A stretch of DNA of 64,000 nucleotides, taken from contig CM065297.1 of assembly GCA_032871835.1 (NCBI GenBank), positions 37,697,098 to 37,761,097 of the forward strand. Reading direction: 5' to 3'. The position numbers and the translations under genes are program-made. The DNA is from Dipteronia dyeriana (lineage: Eukaryota > Streptophyta > Magnoliopsida > Sapindales > Sapindaceae). The notes beneath the pieces were generated by a model. It did not search any database. It was not told the origin of the DNA and saw nothing but the letters and a program-made list of their open reading frames with translations. Shown piece after piece: positions 34,924 through 44,608 of the stretch (its first letter is position 1; every line of letters starts with the position of its first letter).

Positions 34924-37074
34924 ATGGATCAAGCCATTAATAAAGAAAAAACACTAATAGGAAATAAGGAATTTATTATAGATCTAATATTTAGTAGGCC
35001 CTCAGAGTACTTACCAGGAGAAATATTTGAAGAAATTTGTAATAATCTAGAATTAGATGATAACGAAATTGACAAAATCCTTCAAGAAAACATAAATTAT
35101 GAACAATTAAGACTAGAAGAATCATTAAACATTTACTACATAGAAGATGAGATATATGTAGGTGAAGACAAAGCTAAAATAGAAATAGGAGAAGGTAGTG
35201 GATCAAAAATACCAGATATAGAAGGTCTCCCAACTACCTCTAGGATAGAAGATTATCTAGAAAAAAGAGGAATACATGATTCAAAAGAAGAATATATAGA
35301 TTTTAAGGACAAAGAAAGGATTTATAAAGCAAAAACAAAGTTAGAAAGTTGGAGAAAATCACCGGAAGCCAAGGATATACTAATTTTAAGTCTACAAAGA
35401 CATAACCCTGACGAATGGAAGCATATTTTTAAAAAATGGGAAGGAAATTTAATTAGACATTCAATGGAAGCACTTAGTAGTATAGTGGATTATAAATATA
35501 AGCTAGTATATTTAGAAAGTACCCTAGGTTATAATGAGAAGTAAACTTACTTAGGATGACGAGAATTTATGAAACAAGATGAAGAAAGAAAACTAGAATT
35601 AGAAGAATTTGAGGTCAAAATTACAGTTCTAAGTTTTATACATGGAATAAGAAAATGTGTACGAGGAACCTCAATGGAAGAAATAGAAGATACTCATAAG
35701 CAAATAAAGGCAATAAGGTGTTTAGAACAATTAAAGATATGTGACTTACATTATTTTGATCGTTACGTAGGTTTATTTTACAAATATTTGAGTCAGATAG
35801 GTAGGCCTTATGATGAAAATCTATTGATGAAATTCGTTAATAAGCTACCAGGAAAAATAGGTGAAAGGTTATATAAAGATGTAGACAAATGGTTTAAAGA
35901 AAAAACGAAAGAGGGATTATTTTGGCAAGTGTCATTTATACTAATGGTAGAATTCGTTAGAAAACGAATAAGAGAAATGTGTGATAAAGAAAAGCTTAGA
36001 AGACAAGCTCAAATGCAATTTAACAAAATGTGTGTCGATTTATATGAAGTACCAACATTAGGATGTGGAAAAAGAATTACAAGTAGTTCAAAGAGTTATA
36101 GGAAAAGGTATAAGGAAAGGCGAAAGAGATATAACCATTCTTATAAACCTTTTAGTATACCTTATAGTAAACCTTACCATGAAAAATCTAAGCCTAGAAA
36201 ATTTTTTAAGTATAAAAATAATAAAAAGAATGCAGTAAAAAAGGCCTTCAAGTATAAGAAAAAGATATATAAGAGAAAAAATCATAAAGATTGTAAATGC
36301 TATCTATGTGGAAAGATGGGACATATTAAGCCAAATTGCCCAGATAATAAAGAAAAAGCTAATTTAGTAGAAATAGAAGAAGATTTGGAAAATCTAGAAG
36401 AAGTTTACAATTTAGAAGAAATATCTGAAGATGAAAGTATATGTATAATAGATAGTTCAGAAAAAGAATCAGCTAGTGAACTAGAATCAAAAGGAAGCCA
36501 TAGTGAAGAAGAGCCAAGTAGTGAATCCGAAGTCAATATGATAGAAATTATATCCTTTTTAGGAAAATATTGTTGTAACTGTAATAATGAATTTAATAAA
36601 GGTTATGAAGATAATGCGAATTATTATTGTGAGAAATGTAAAGTTAGTAGCCAAGAAAGTGAAATAAATAGAGCTGGAAGTGAGTTAATTTTGATATATG
36701 TAGAAATTCTTTATAAGACAAGATGAGTAAAAACTAAAGCAATGATAGATACTGGTGCTAACAAATGCATCATCCATGAAAGTTTAGCCCCCAAAGAACA
36801 TAGGACTATGTTAGGAGCTTATATAGGAAAAAGAACTTTTAGTAAAAGTACGATTCAGATAACAGAATGTTTAATAAACATAAATATTAGGATTAATGGG
36901 GAAACTCATAATTTACCCCAAACATTAATTACAAATAAACCAACAAGCTATAAATTTGTTTTAGGTTTAAACTTTATATTAGGAATCAATGGAAGCATGC
37001 TGATTACTCCCAATAGTGTTAACTTCTTTCAAAAGTCAACTTTTGTTCAGCCCAAGCTAGAGACTAGTAATATC
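34924..37074 (+). pseudogene. EPRV copy 2 coat protein-protease, broken and split by element F
   Basis: The N-terminus is open at 34924-35544. Stops near 35542 and 35557 interrupt the coat core. The frame then runs open at 35569-36726 through the coat core, the basic arm, the CCHC knuckle at about 36295-36340 (CYLCGKMGHIKPNC), the acidic Ser/Glu region and the second Cys patch (CCNCNNEF, then CEKC). A stop at 36724-36726 precedes the retropepsin AMIDTGANKCII at about 36740. Element F cuts the linker at 37074. Confidence 0.82.
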
Positions 37075-38032
37075 TGATATGAACCTCACCAAGAGCAGTG
37101 AGACCCGGAACCAATATATGGTAACGAAGGATCGTTTTCTAATTCAAGTTTATAAACAAAGAAAATAAAAAGGACCGCGACCCATTATCTATATGGAGAT
37201 AAGAACCAACGGTATCAAGAAGGTTGTAGACGCCACACTCAAGAATAAGAAAGAAGGTGAGTGATAAGTCAAGGTTTGAACGCCACAAGGTAGAACCTTG
37301 ATAAGTTCATAGTTCTATGAAGAACCAAAGAGAAAATTCTCTCAAATTTATTTCAATTCCAAAATCTATTCTCAAATTACATCAATTGGTCCCTTTTATA
37401 CTAAAAATATCTAAGACCTAAAATGGAATAAATATTAGGCAATTAATGCCTTACAATCAGGAAAATAAATGCAAACAACTTTAGAAAAATAAATAAATAC
37501 TAAACTAGCAACTAGTTGATTTGTTCCTTATTTGGAAAGCTGAATTTGGGAAACAAATCAGCCATTTATTTGGAAAACAAATCAACTCTTTATTTGGGGA
37601 AATAAATAAAATAAGGAATATGCTGAAATTGGCAATATGCTGAAATTGAATTCTCCTCCAACCATACGTCGCCCAAAATATAGGAAATATGTTGAAATTC
37701 GGACTCCTCAACTCAAGTCTTCGCGCAATAAGATAGATGGCCAAATTTGGACTTTTTGTCATCTGTTTTGGAGGACAGGTTCTTCATATCATCTGTAGAT
37801 CTTGTCTTGGGCTTTCCGAAAACATATTATAATAGGCGATCTGACTTCAGATGCTCTCTATAGAGGTCCACGAAGTTCAGCCCGGATTTGGTCTTCATGT
37901 GGGCAGAATTTGGACTTTAGCAACTCGGAATCACCCCATCATTTAATACTTCTTTGATCCTCTTGCTTCCTTTTAATTGGCCCAATTGGAATATGCAATA
38001 GTTCCTTTGGTGATGCTTCTTGTTTCTCATCA
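37075..38032 (-). repeat. Element F 3' LTR
   Basis: 958 bp. By eye I find a single substitution relative to 39809-40766 (C at about 37632 against A at about 40366). The last 39 codons or so of the element's ORF run into it. Confidence 0.92.
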
Positions 38033-39332
38033 TTCCCCCTCTCTTCAAAAGGATTCGTCCTCGAATCTTCACCATAATGTTGTTGATAGCCTGCGACATT
38101 TCATCAAAGCCTTGCAAATTAGAAGCAACAACACTAGGCAATGAAGGGTTAATTCCATTAGTACTAAAACATGCCTCTTTGTACAAAAGTGCAATCATTG
38201 GCTGATTTGAAAACAAAGCCTTTTTAATCTCACTCTCTCTTGTATAAAAACTCATTGGTTTTCTCTCTCTTTTTTTCTCATCAGCCTCTTTTTCATTTTC
38301 ATCTTTTTTTTCTTTTTTTACTATTTCTGACTCTTTTTCTTTTATCTCTCTTTCTTTTGAACTCTCACTCTCACTCTTTTTTTTGGCATCTCTCTCTTTT
38401 CTTAAAACTTGATCTTCATACACTTGTTTTGGGGTTAAAGGTACAAGAGTGATTGACTTTTTATTGAGTACAAAGGAGTATCTATTGGTATACCCATCAT
38501 ACGTCACATGCCTATCAAATTGCCATGGTCTCCCTAAAAGGATATGACTCGCATTCATTGGTACCACATCACAAAGGACTTCATCTTTGTATTTTCCAAT
38601 CGAAAACGACACTAACACCTGTTTAGTCACCTTGATTTCCCCACTATCATATTGTAGCTTATAAGGTTTTGGGTGCTTCAAAGTGGCCAAATTCAGTTGC
38701 TCCACAAAAATAGTGCTAGCCACATTAGTAAAACTCCCTCCATCAATAATCATGCTACATACTTTATCATTAACATGGCAGCGAGTGTGAAAAATATTGT
38801 CACGTTGTACCTCATCATCTTCCTTGGCTTGAGCACTAAGAGCCCTTCTTGCCACCCAAACCTCTCCATACCTATCTCCTCTATTCCCATTCCTAACTTC
38901 TCTATTCCCATACCTAACTCCTCTACCTCCCATTTCATGCCTCAATCTACCTGTACCCACATTGGACATGCGATCACCCTCCTCTAGGTCATTCCCATAA
39001 TCATCATCATAATCGTCTCTAGGTGGGTTTCTTTCTCTTCGTTCCACATTAGGAACCCTAATTTGTTGCACCCTTTGTGAACTAGACTCCACCTTATCTA
39101 TCCTATCATGCACCTCACCAATCTTAATCTCCATCCGCTCCATGTTTTTTTGTATGGCTTTATACAAAAAATTAAGATCTATCGTTTCTGGTGCATCATC
39201 AGATAAGTCTCTACTTTTATCGCGTGACATATTTGAAACCTGCAAAGCAAAAGAAATTAGTGAGCCCCACAAACACTCCCTCACGTGTTTACTCTCAAAG
39301 ATGGTGGCACTCACACTCGTGTTTTCACTCAA
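37917..39332 (-). CDS. Element F gag-protease protein (up to 471 aa)
   Basis: Fully open. The likely start is the Met at 39230 (MSRDKSRDLSDD), giving about 437 aa. In order: a short coiled coil (NFLYKAIQKNMERMEIK), an Arg/Gly/Asp/Asn-rich low-complexity stretch, then a gypsy-type aspartic protease domain (CSMIIDGGSFTNVAS, then HILLGRPWQFDRHV), a Lys/Glu-rich linker (about residues 330-375) and a tail. The capsid core and CCHC knuckle expected between the coiled coil and protease are absent. The text after LPSVVASNLQ does not continue into RT, so an internal deletion created this form. The catalytic motif is DGGS, which is usual in this gypsy group. Confidence 0.85.
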   Translation of the reverse strand: MSENTSVSATIFESKHVRECLWGSLISFALQVSNMSRDKSRDLSDDAPETIDLNFLYKAIQKNMERMEIKIGEVHDRIDKVESSSQRVQQIRVPNVERRERNPPRDDYDDDYGNDLEEGDRMSNVGTGRLRHEMGGRGVRYGNREVRNGNRGDRYGEVWVARRALSAQAKEDDEVQRDNIFHTRCHVNDKVCSMIIDGGSFTNVASTIFVEQLNLATLKHPKPYKLQYDSGEIKVTKQVLVSFSIGKYKDEVLCDVVPMNASHILLGRPWQFDRHVTYDGYTNRYSFVLNKKSITLVPLTPKQVYEDQVLRKERDAKKKSESESSKEREIKEKESEIVKKEKKDENEKEADEKKRERKPMSFYTRESEIKKALFSNQPMIALLYKEACFSTNGINPSLPSVVASNLQGFDEMSQAINNIMVKIRGRILLKRGGMMRNKKHHQRNYCIFQLGQLKGSKRIKEVLNDGVIPSC

Positions 39333-39439
39333 TTCTTTGGCTTTTACCCTTTGATGAGCTCACACACTCTTGCCTTTTTCCACTCTTTGTTAACTCTTTC
39401 AGTTCTTCCTTCTTCTTTTTTTTTTGACTTATACGGACA

Positions 39440-39808
39440 CTCACAAGAAGTGCAAGAAAAATAGAAGTAACTGAGCAAAAGGACAAGAATAATGAAGACG
39501 AAATTCTTTAGCTATTAATTTTTTTTTTTTTGAATATCAATGCACGAAATCAAGATAATGAATAGAAATAGTTGATATAGGTTCAACTACACGACCCAAA
39601 AAAAAAATTTGTTTTTTTTTTTTTTTTTTTTTTTTACCGACCTTGATCAAGTGGACACAAGCAAGCTTTTGGTACTTTTTTTTTTTTTTTTTTTTTTGGT
39701 ACCTGGTTTGATCAAACTTTTTTTTTTTGTTGAAACAAATGAATACAGAGAAGAGAAAGAACAAGGATAGATTAAACCTGATTTAGAAGCCTAAGCTCTG
39801 ATACCAAC
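39440..39808 (-). other. Element F leader with long A/T homopolymers and primer site
   Basis: On the plus strand, T runs at about 39609-39636, 39678-39697 and 39719-39729 are A runs in the element's 5' leader. The primer site complement GCTCTGATACCA lies at about 39795-39806. Confidence 0.75.
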
Positions 39809-40766
39809 TGATATGAACCTCACCAAGAGCAGTGAGACCCGGAACCAATATATGGTAACGAAGGATCGTTTTCTAATTCAAGTTTATAAACAAAGAAAAT
39901 AAAAAGGACCGCGACCCATTATCTATATGGAGATAAGAACCAACGGTATCAAGAAGGTTGTAGACGCCACACTCAAGAATAAGAAAGAAGGTGAGTGATA
40001 AGTCAAGGTTTGAACGCCACAAGGTAGAACCTTGATAAGTTCATAGTTCTATGAAGAACCAAAGAGAAAATTCTCTCAAATTTATTTCAATTCCAAAATC
40101 TATTCTCAAATTACATCAATTGGTCCCTTTTATACTAAAAATATCTAAGACCTAAAATGGAATAAATATTAGGCAATTAATGCCTTACAATCAGGAAAAT
40201 AAATGCAAACAACTTTAGAAAAATAAATAAATACTAAACTAGCAACTAGTTGATTTGTTCCTTATTTGGAAAGCTGAATTTGGGAAACAAATCAGCCATT
40301 TATTTGGAAAACAAATCAACTCTTTATTTGGGGAAATAAATAAAATAAGGAATATGCTGAAATTGGAAATATGCTGAAATTGAATTCTCCTCCAACCATA
40401 CGTCGCCCAAAATATAGGAAATATGTTGAAATTCGGACTCCTCAACTCAAGTCTTCGCGCAATAAGATAGATGGCCAAATTTGGACTTTTTGTCATCTGT
40501 TTTGGAGGACAGGTTCTTCATATCATCTGTAGATCTTGTCTTGGGCTTTCCGAAAACATATTATAATAGGCGATCTGACTTCAGATGCTCTCTATAGAGG
40601 TCCACGAAGTTCAGCCCGGATTTGGTCTTCATGTGGGCAGAATTTGGACTTTAGCAACTCGGAATCACCCCATCATTTAATACTTCTTTGATCCTCTTGC
40701 TTCCTTTTAATTGGCCCAATTGGAATATGCAATAGTTCCTTTGGTGATGCTTCTTGTTTCTCATCA
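39809..40766 (-). repeat. Element F 5' LTR
   Basis: 958 bp. Matches 37075-38032 apart from one base seen. Right target duplication ATATC at 40767-40771. Confidence 0.92.
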
Positions 40767-41298
40767 ATATCCCCTATATAAAGAAAGTTACCAACATAGA
40801 AGAGCCTCAAAAATTAGAATATAAAAACATACTAGAAGCCTTAGATGAAGAACCTAGTATAGATGCCTTAAGCAGTGAAGAGTTGATAGAATATCATATA
40901 GGAGTTTGTATGAAAGTAGATGCAGAAGAAGATTACAAGGACTGGCCAATAGAGATAAGACAAAAGATAGAAGAGTTAGAAGAATTGAAAATAATAGGTG
41001 ATAATCCTCAAAATAAAGATAGCATAGAAATGTATAAAATATAAATAATAAATCCAGATTTTACAATAATCACCCAAGATTTACCATACAGTCTAGAAGA
41101 TAGGAAGTAGTGTAAAATGCACATAGAAGATCTCTTAGGATTAAAGGTAATATGAAAAATCACAAGTAGGTATAGAAGCCCAGCATTTATAGTATTTAGC
41201 CATAGTTAGAAGAAAAGAGGAAAAAGTAGAATGGTAATGAATTACAAAAGACTAAACGATAATACCTTTAGAAATAGTTATAAACTCCCAATATATCC
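40767..41298 (+). pseudogene. EPRV copy 2 continuation: protease-RT linker and RT entry
   Basis: It continues the frame cut by F, matching copy 1 at 33700-34018 and then extending beyond it. The RT entry is recognisable at about 41180-41285 (RSPAFIVFSHS, RMVMNYKRLND), with stops near 41041, 41107, 41152 and 41209. At about 41298 it joins inverted ORF6 sequence, so the catalytic YxDD region is not present. Confidence 0.75.
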
Positions 41299-41603
41299 TT
41301 TAAATCTACTTTAGGTTCTAGAGGTTTACTAGATTCTACTTTAGATTCTACTACTTCTATCCTTTTTACTAACCATGCTAAATATTCTTAACTTATACTT
41401 TTGTGATCTAAACTTTCTATTTTTTCTTCTAGTTTATCAATTCTTGTTAAAACCTCTAAGAGTAATTTTATTATAGTGTTATTTTGACCTTGAATAATAG
41501 TATCACTATTTTGATTAAACTATTCGTCACTTATACCTGTTGGGAGGTTGTTTTTAGTTTCTATGGTTAGTTCATCTAGTATCTTGTTTAATATGCTACT
41601 CAT
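41298..41603 (-). pseudogene. EPRV copy 3 ORF6 remnant
   Basis: Minus-strand match to 30296-30600. The start overlaps the ORF5 stop as ATGA at 41600-41603. A stop near 41523 and another near 41391 break it, and it is cut by the inversion junction at about 41298. Confidence 0.65.
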
Positions 41604-41770
41604 TCAACCACTATATTTGTTATGACTTTGAGTTGTTCTTTTAATTCTTTCTGAGTTTTTGTTATACTTTCTACTTCTCTGTGGAGTTTTTCAACTATCC
41701 TTTTAATTTCTATTTCTACTAGTTTAGGGTCTTTTAACTCGATTATTCTATATAATTCAACTATCTCCAT
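41600..41770 (-). CDS. EPRV copy 3 ORF5, 56 aa, open
   Basis: ATG at 41770-41768, stop at 41602-41600. Charged (KRIVEKLHREVESI) and probably a coiled coil. Its start overlaps the ORF4 end and its stop overlaps the ORF6 start, matching copy 1. Function unknown. Confidence 0.5.
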   Translation of the reverse strand: MEIVELYRIIELKDPKLVEIEIKRIVEKLHREVESITKTQKELKEQLKVITNIVVE

Positions 41771-42115
41771 TGTGCTTGGAAATCTTTAAACTTAATTACT
41801 GAAATCTTTCAACAATTGTCTTATGTAATCTAAGTTTGACTGTAGTGTTTTAATTTTACTATTTTGGAAAAACTTGGCTAATTCTGTAATGTTATTATTG
41901 GTTTTATCTATATTATCTTCTAAACTTCTTCCTAAATTTATTAGTAAATCTACCATAAAATTCTGTTGACCATTACTAGTGTGAGGTATGCGTTTATACT
42001 GATTTTCTAAGTGTTCAATATTGCAACTAATCTTTGTATTATTTTGTAAACTAATCTTAGTCTTTTTAAAGTCTGTGATTTCTAAATCTAGATACTCTTA
42101 TCTTTTGAAATTCAT
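41761..42115 (-). pseudogene. EPRV copy 3 ORF4, broken
   Basis: Homologous to 29785-30138. A stop at codon 6 and shifted, stopped text near the end (about 41790). The start is joined to the ORF3 stop by ATGA. Confidence 0.6.
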
Positions 42116-42414
42116 GTATTTGTTAAGTTTAAATACTCTAGTCTTCTTAACACTTTTGAATTTTCTTCTATAAGGTTGAAAAAGTAAATCTTTGATATAT
42201 AAAGCTTTTCTTCGATCAATGGTTTTCTAAAAAGAAATCTACTTTTAATTATTAGTAAACCAAAAATCTTTTCTGCTTCAAAGATATCTAAGCTTTGTAT
42301 AATATACATAAACTCATCTAATAGTCCTGCAAAACAAATATTAAGAAAGCAATTAAAGGTATTGTAATCACTATCAAATATACTACTGTAAAACATGCTA
42401 TTATGGAAATTCAT
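42112..42414 (-). CDS. EPRV copy 3 ORF3, 100 aa, open
   Basis: Starts MNFHNSMFYSSIF at the ATGA shared with the ORF2 stop and ends at the ATGA shared with ORF4. No recognised domain; hydrophobic and aromatic N-terminal third (FNCFLNICFAG). Confidence 0.58.
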   Translation of the reverse strand: MNFHNSMFYSSIFDSDYNTFNCFLNICFAGLLDEFMYIIQSLDIFEAEKIFGLLIIKSRFLFRKPLIEEKLYISKIYFFNLIEENSKVLRRLEYLNLTNT

Positions 42415-42614
42415 TGTTCAAACTTTCTTTTCTTAGTTATTAGTCTAAGATTTTCTTCCCATTTTTTCACTACTAAAGTTATTCCGCCTAATCTTGTTTT
42501 TAAACTGAACTTTTCTTCTCCTGGTAAGTTACAACCTTCTAACTGATTCTTAATCTTTTCTTTACACTCTTTTATCCTAAGATTTATATATTCTACTTCT
42601 TTATTCTGGTTCAT
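42411..42614 (-). CDS. EPRV copy 3 ORF2, 67 aa, open
   Basis: Same length and frame as 29286-29489 with few substitutions. Lys-rich. Start within the ORF1 end region. Function unknown. Confidence 0.58.
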   Translation of the reverse strand: MNQNKEVEYINLRIKECKEKIKNQLEGCNLPGEEKFSLKTRLGGITLVVKKWEENLRLITKKRKFEQ

Positions 42615-42996
42615 TTAGGGAGCTAGTTGATGCTTTAGAGGATGAATCTAAGCTTTTCTGCTAATATTTTCCTTGACTGTACTCTTTAAGTAATCTATCT
42701 AATTCCTTTATCTTATTTTCACTATTAGTTTTCATGTCTTCTAAATCATGCAAATATTTTTCGAAGTAGGTACACCTATGATTTGTACTAAGGTATATAT
42801 TGTCAAACACTTGATATTTATCTTTAAGAGCTTTATTAATTCTACCCACCATGCCAACATGATGTTTCTTTAACGATTCTAAGCTTTCGGGATCATTTAT
42901 AGCTAAATCTATTAACTTAGCATCTATAGCACTCATAATGTCAATAATACTCATAATAACAGAAATATTATCATTTTTTTTATAAACAAGAAACAT
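42600..42996 (-). pseudogene. EPRV copy 3 ORF1, truncated by a stop
   Basis: Matches 28946-29299. Open from 42996 (MFLVYKKND) or 42954 (MSIIDIMSA) to a stop at 42661-42663. The 42996 start overlaps the end of the TAV frame. Copy 1 lacks an ATG at that place, so 42954 is the better supported start. Confidence 0.6.
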
Positions 42997-44595
42997 TTAT
43001 TAATATTAATAACTGGTTGGTACTTGACGTTGTATCACACGTGTACTTATCTATATCATATTCTTCATCTTCTAGCCTTAGTATCTCCTGCTCTTGAACT
43101 TCTTTCAAATAATCATCTGTTTCTAGGCTCAAGAAAACCTAAGGAATTGGATGCTTGAACCAGACATGCTGATCTCTGATGAAAATTGACATGTGAGGAG
43201 TCTGTCCGATCAGCTTTGGTCTGATCAGATTAATGTTGATGTAGTACTTCTGACCTCTGTATCTCTACAGATACTTAGGACATATATCATGGCAGTCAGC
43301 AGAAAAACTTTCTTCTCTCATAGTCATCCCATGGGCAATTAGTGGTACCACTACAATGTTGTGGTAGGCTGGTAGATAACTGGTCATTCTGTAGGGTTGA
43401 CTGATAATCCACTCACATGGTATGGAATCAATATCAAGGCAAAAGTCGTGCTTTCCTCCAAACATTCAGATAGCCTGCTGAAGTTTTTTCAGGGAGAAAA
43501 GATATCTTTATGATACTAAATGCACTTATAGCATCAATAATTCCATAACTAAATAATTCTTCAATACCAACTTGTCCAAGCTCAGGAACTTCAAAATTCA
43601 TCATGAAATCATCCAAATGGATCTGGGCAGTCATGAACTTGAAGGGATATTCATAGTTTATATTTCCTTGGTGAAAAATTGTAGTCATACCCTTAGGTAA
43701 TCCTACTGCTTGAGAAAGAAACTCTTGGATTTTTAAAAATCGCTTCAGATTATCATCTCGGGCATGGCCAAATATGCTCTGCTTTATATCATTAGGTAGA
43801 GTCTCTACCACTTTATAAAGATTTTTTGCTTGGTCCCTTATTAGGGTAATGTTAATTATATCTAAGGGCCTTTCCATTTTTTTCTGTCTCATCCATTTTT
43901 TCTTTGCCCTTTTCTTTTCTTTTTTGTTTTTTCATTTGTTTCCATCTTCTGAAACTGCTCTATTAGCTGTTCAGCTCTAGCCAATTCTTGCTTTAGTACT
44001 ATATTCTTTTGTTGAAGATCTACCAAGAGATCATTCATAACTTCTTTACAGCTTTCTAATTCTTCAGAAATCTTATTTTTTGCTTCAATGATATTTCTAA
44101 AATGATTCATAAAACTTTTTACTTGATCTCGGCTGTAAGTACAACCATTAAATTCTAAAACCGGCTCGAAGCCATCTTGGTTTTGAAAAAACATTTTTAA
44201 AGCTTTATGGGCTTCTTCATAAGAGAAAAAACCTTTGAAAATGGGATTGGGAAAACCTTAAATACATCCAGCAGTCTTCATGCCCTGTAGAAAAGATTCA
44301 TGTCCTTCTTCCACTAAAAACCACATAAAATCCGAACTTATTGCTTTCTAAAAAATGTTGACTTAAAATATTTAAAGACTGAAGAAAACCTTTGTTATCA
44401 TTTCGAAAAAAACATATATTATTTAAAAGTGCTTGCTAAACTTCAGTAATCTGGTCCTTCAGCTGTGCTAATGACTGAAATGGAACACCTGGACAATAGT
44501 TAACAATATGAGATCCTATGTTAATCTTTTTACCACTATTGCTTTGAGAAATGGCTTTCGAATTTTTTTTGACTATCTTTCGAACTTCCAGCCAT
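42980..44595 (-). pseudogene. EPRV copy 3 transactivator/viroplasmin-like protein (TAV), broken
   Basis: The frame set runs from ATG at 44595 (MAGSSKDSQKKF) to TAA at 42980. The viroplasmin signature is seen in two frames: GFYVVFSGRR (about 44334-44305) and GFPNPIFKGFFSYEEA (about 44257-44210). A coiled coil follows (43889-44194) and then an open middle part (43434-43892). The known family role is the inclusion-body matrix and support of reinitiation on polycistronic viral RNA. Lesions include a shift near 44538, stops near 44435 and 44303, a shift between the two signature halves and a stop near 43265. It starts 13 nt after the RNase H stop. Confidence 0.7.
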
Positions 44596-44608
44596 ACCTG
44601 CAGATTAA

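Larger units (their letters stand above)
37075..40766 (-). mobile_element. Element F: young non-autonomous Ty3/gypsy element (gag-protease only)
   Basis: It has two 958-bp LTRs (37075-38032 and 39809-40766), nearly identical, flanked by the perfect target duplication ATATC (37070-37074 and 40767-40771). On the minus strand the LTR starts TGATGAGAAAC and ends TTCATATCA. TGGTATCAGAGC (tRNA-Met primer) sits just inside the 5' LTR at 39808, and GAAGAGAGGGGGAA (polypurine tract) just before the 3' LTR. At 3692 bp it has one ORF and no RT, RNase H or integrase, so it must be moved by another element. It resembles the TR-GAG type of plant non-autonomous elements. Confidence 0.92.

Noticed and set aside
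38240..38452. Plus-strand frame rich in Phe, Leu and Ser that looks like a membrane protein
   Set aside because: Reverse complement of the Lys/Glu-rich linker of the element F ORF, so a shadow frame.
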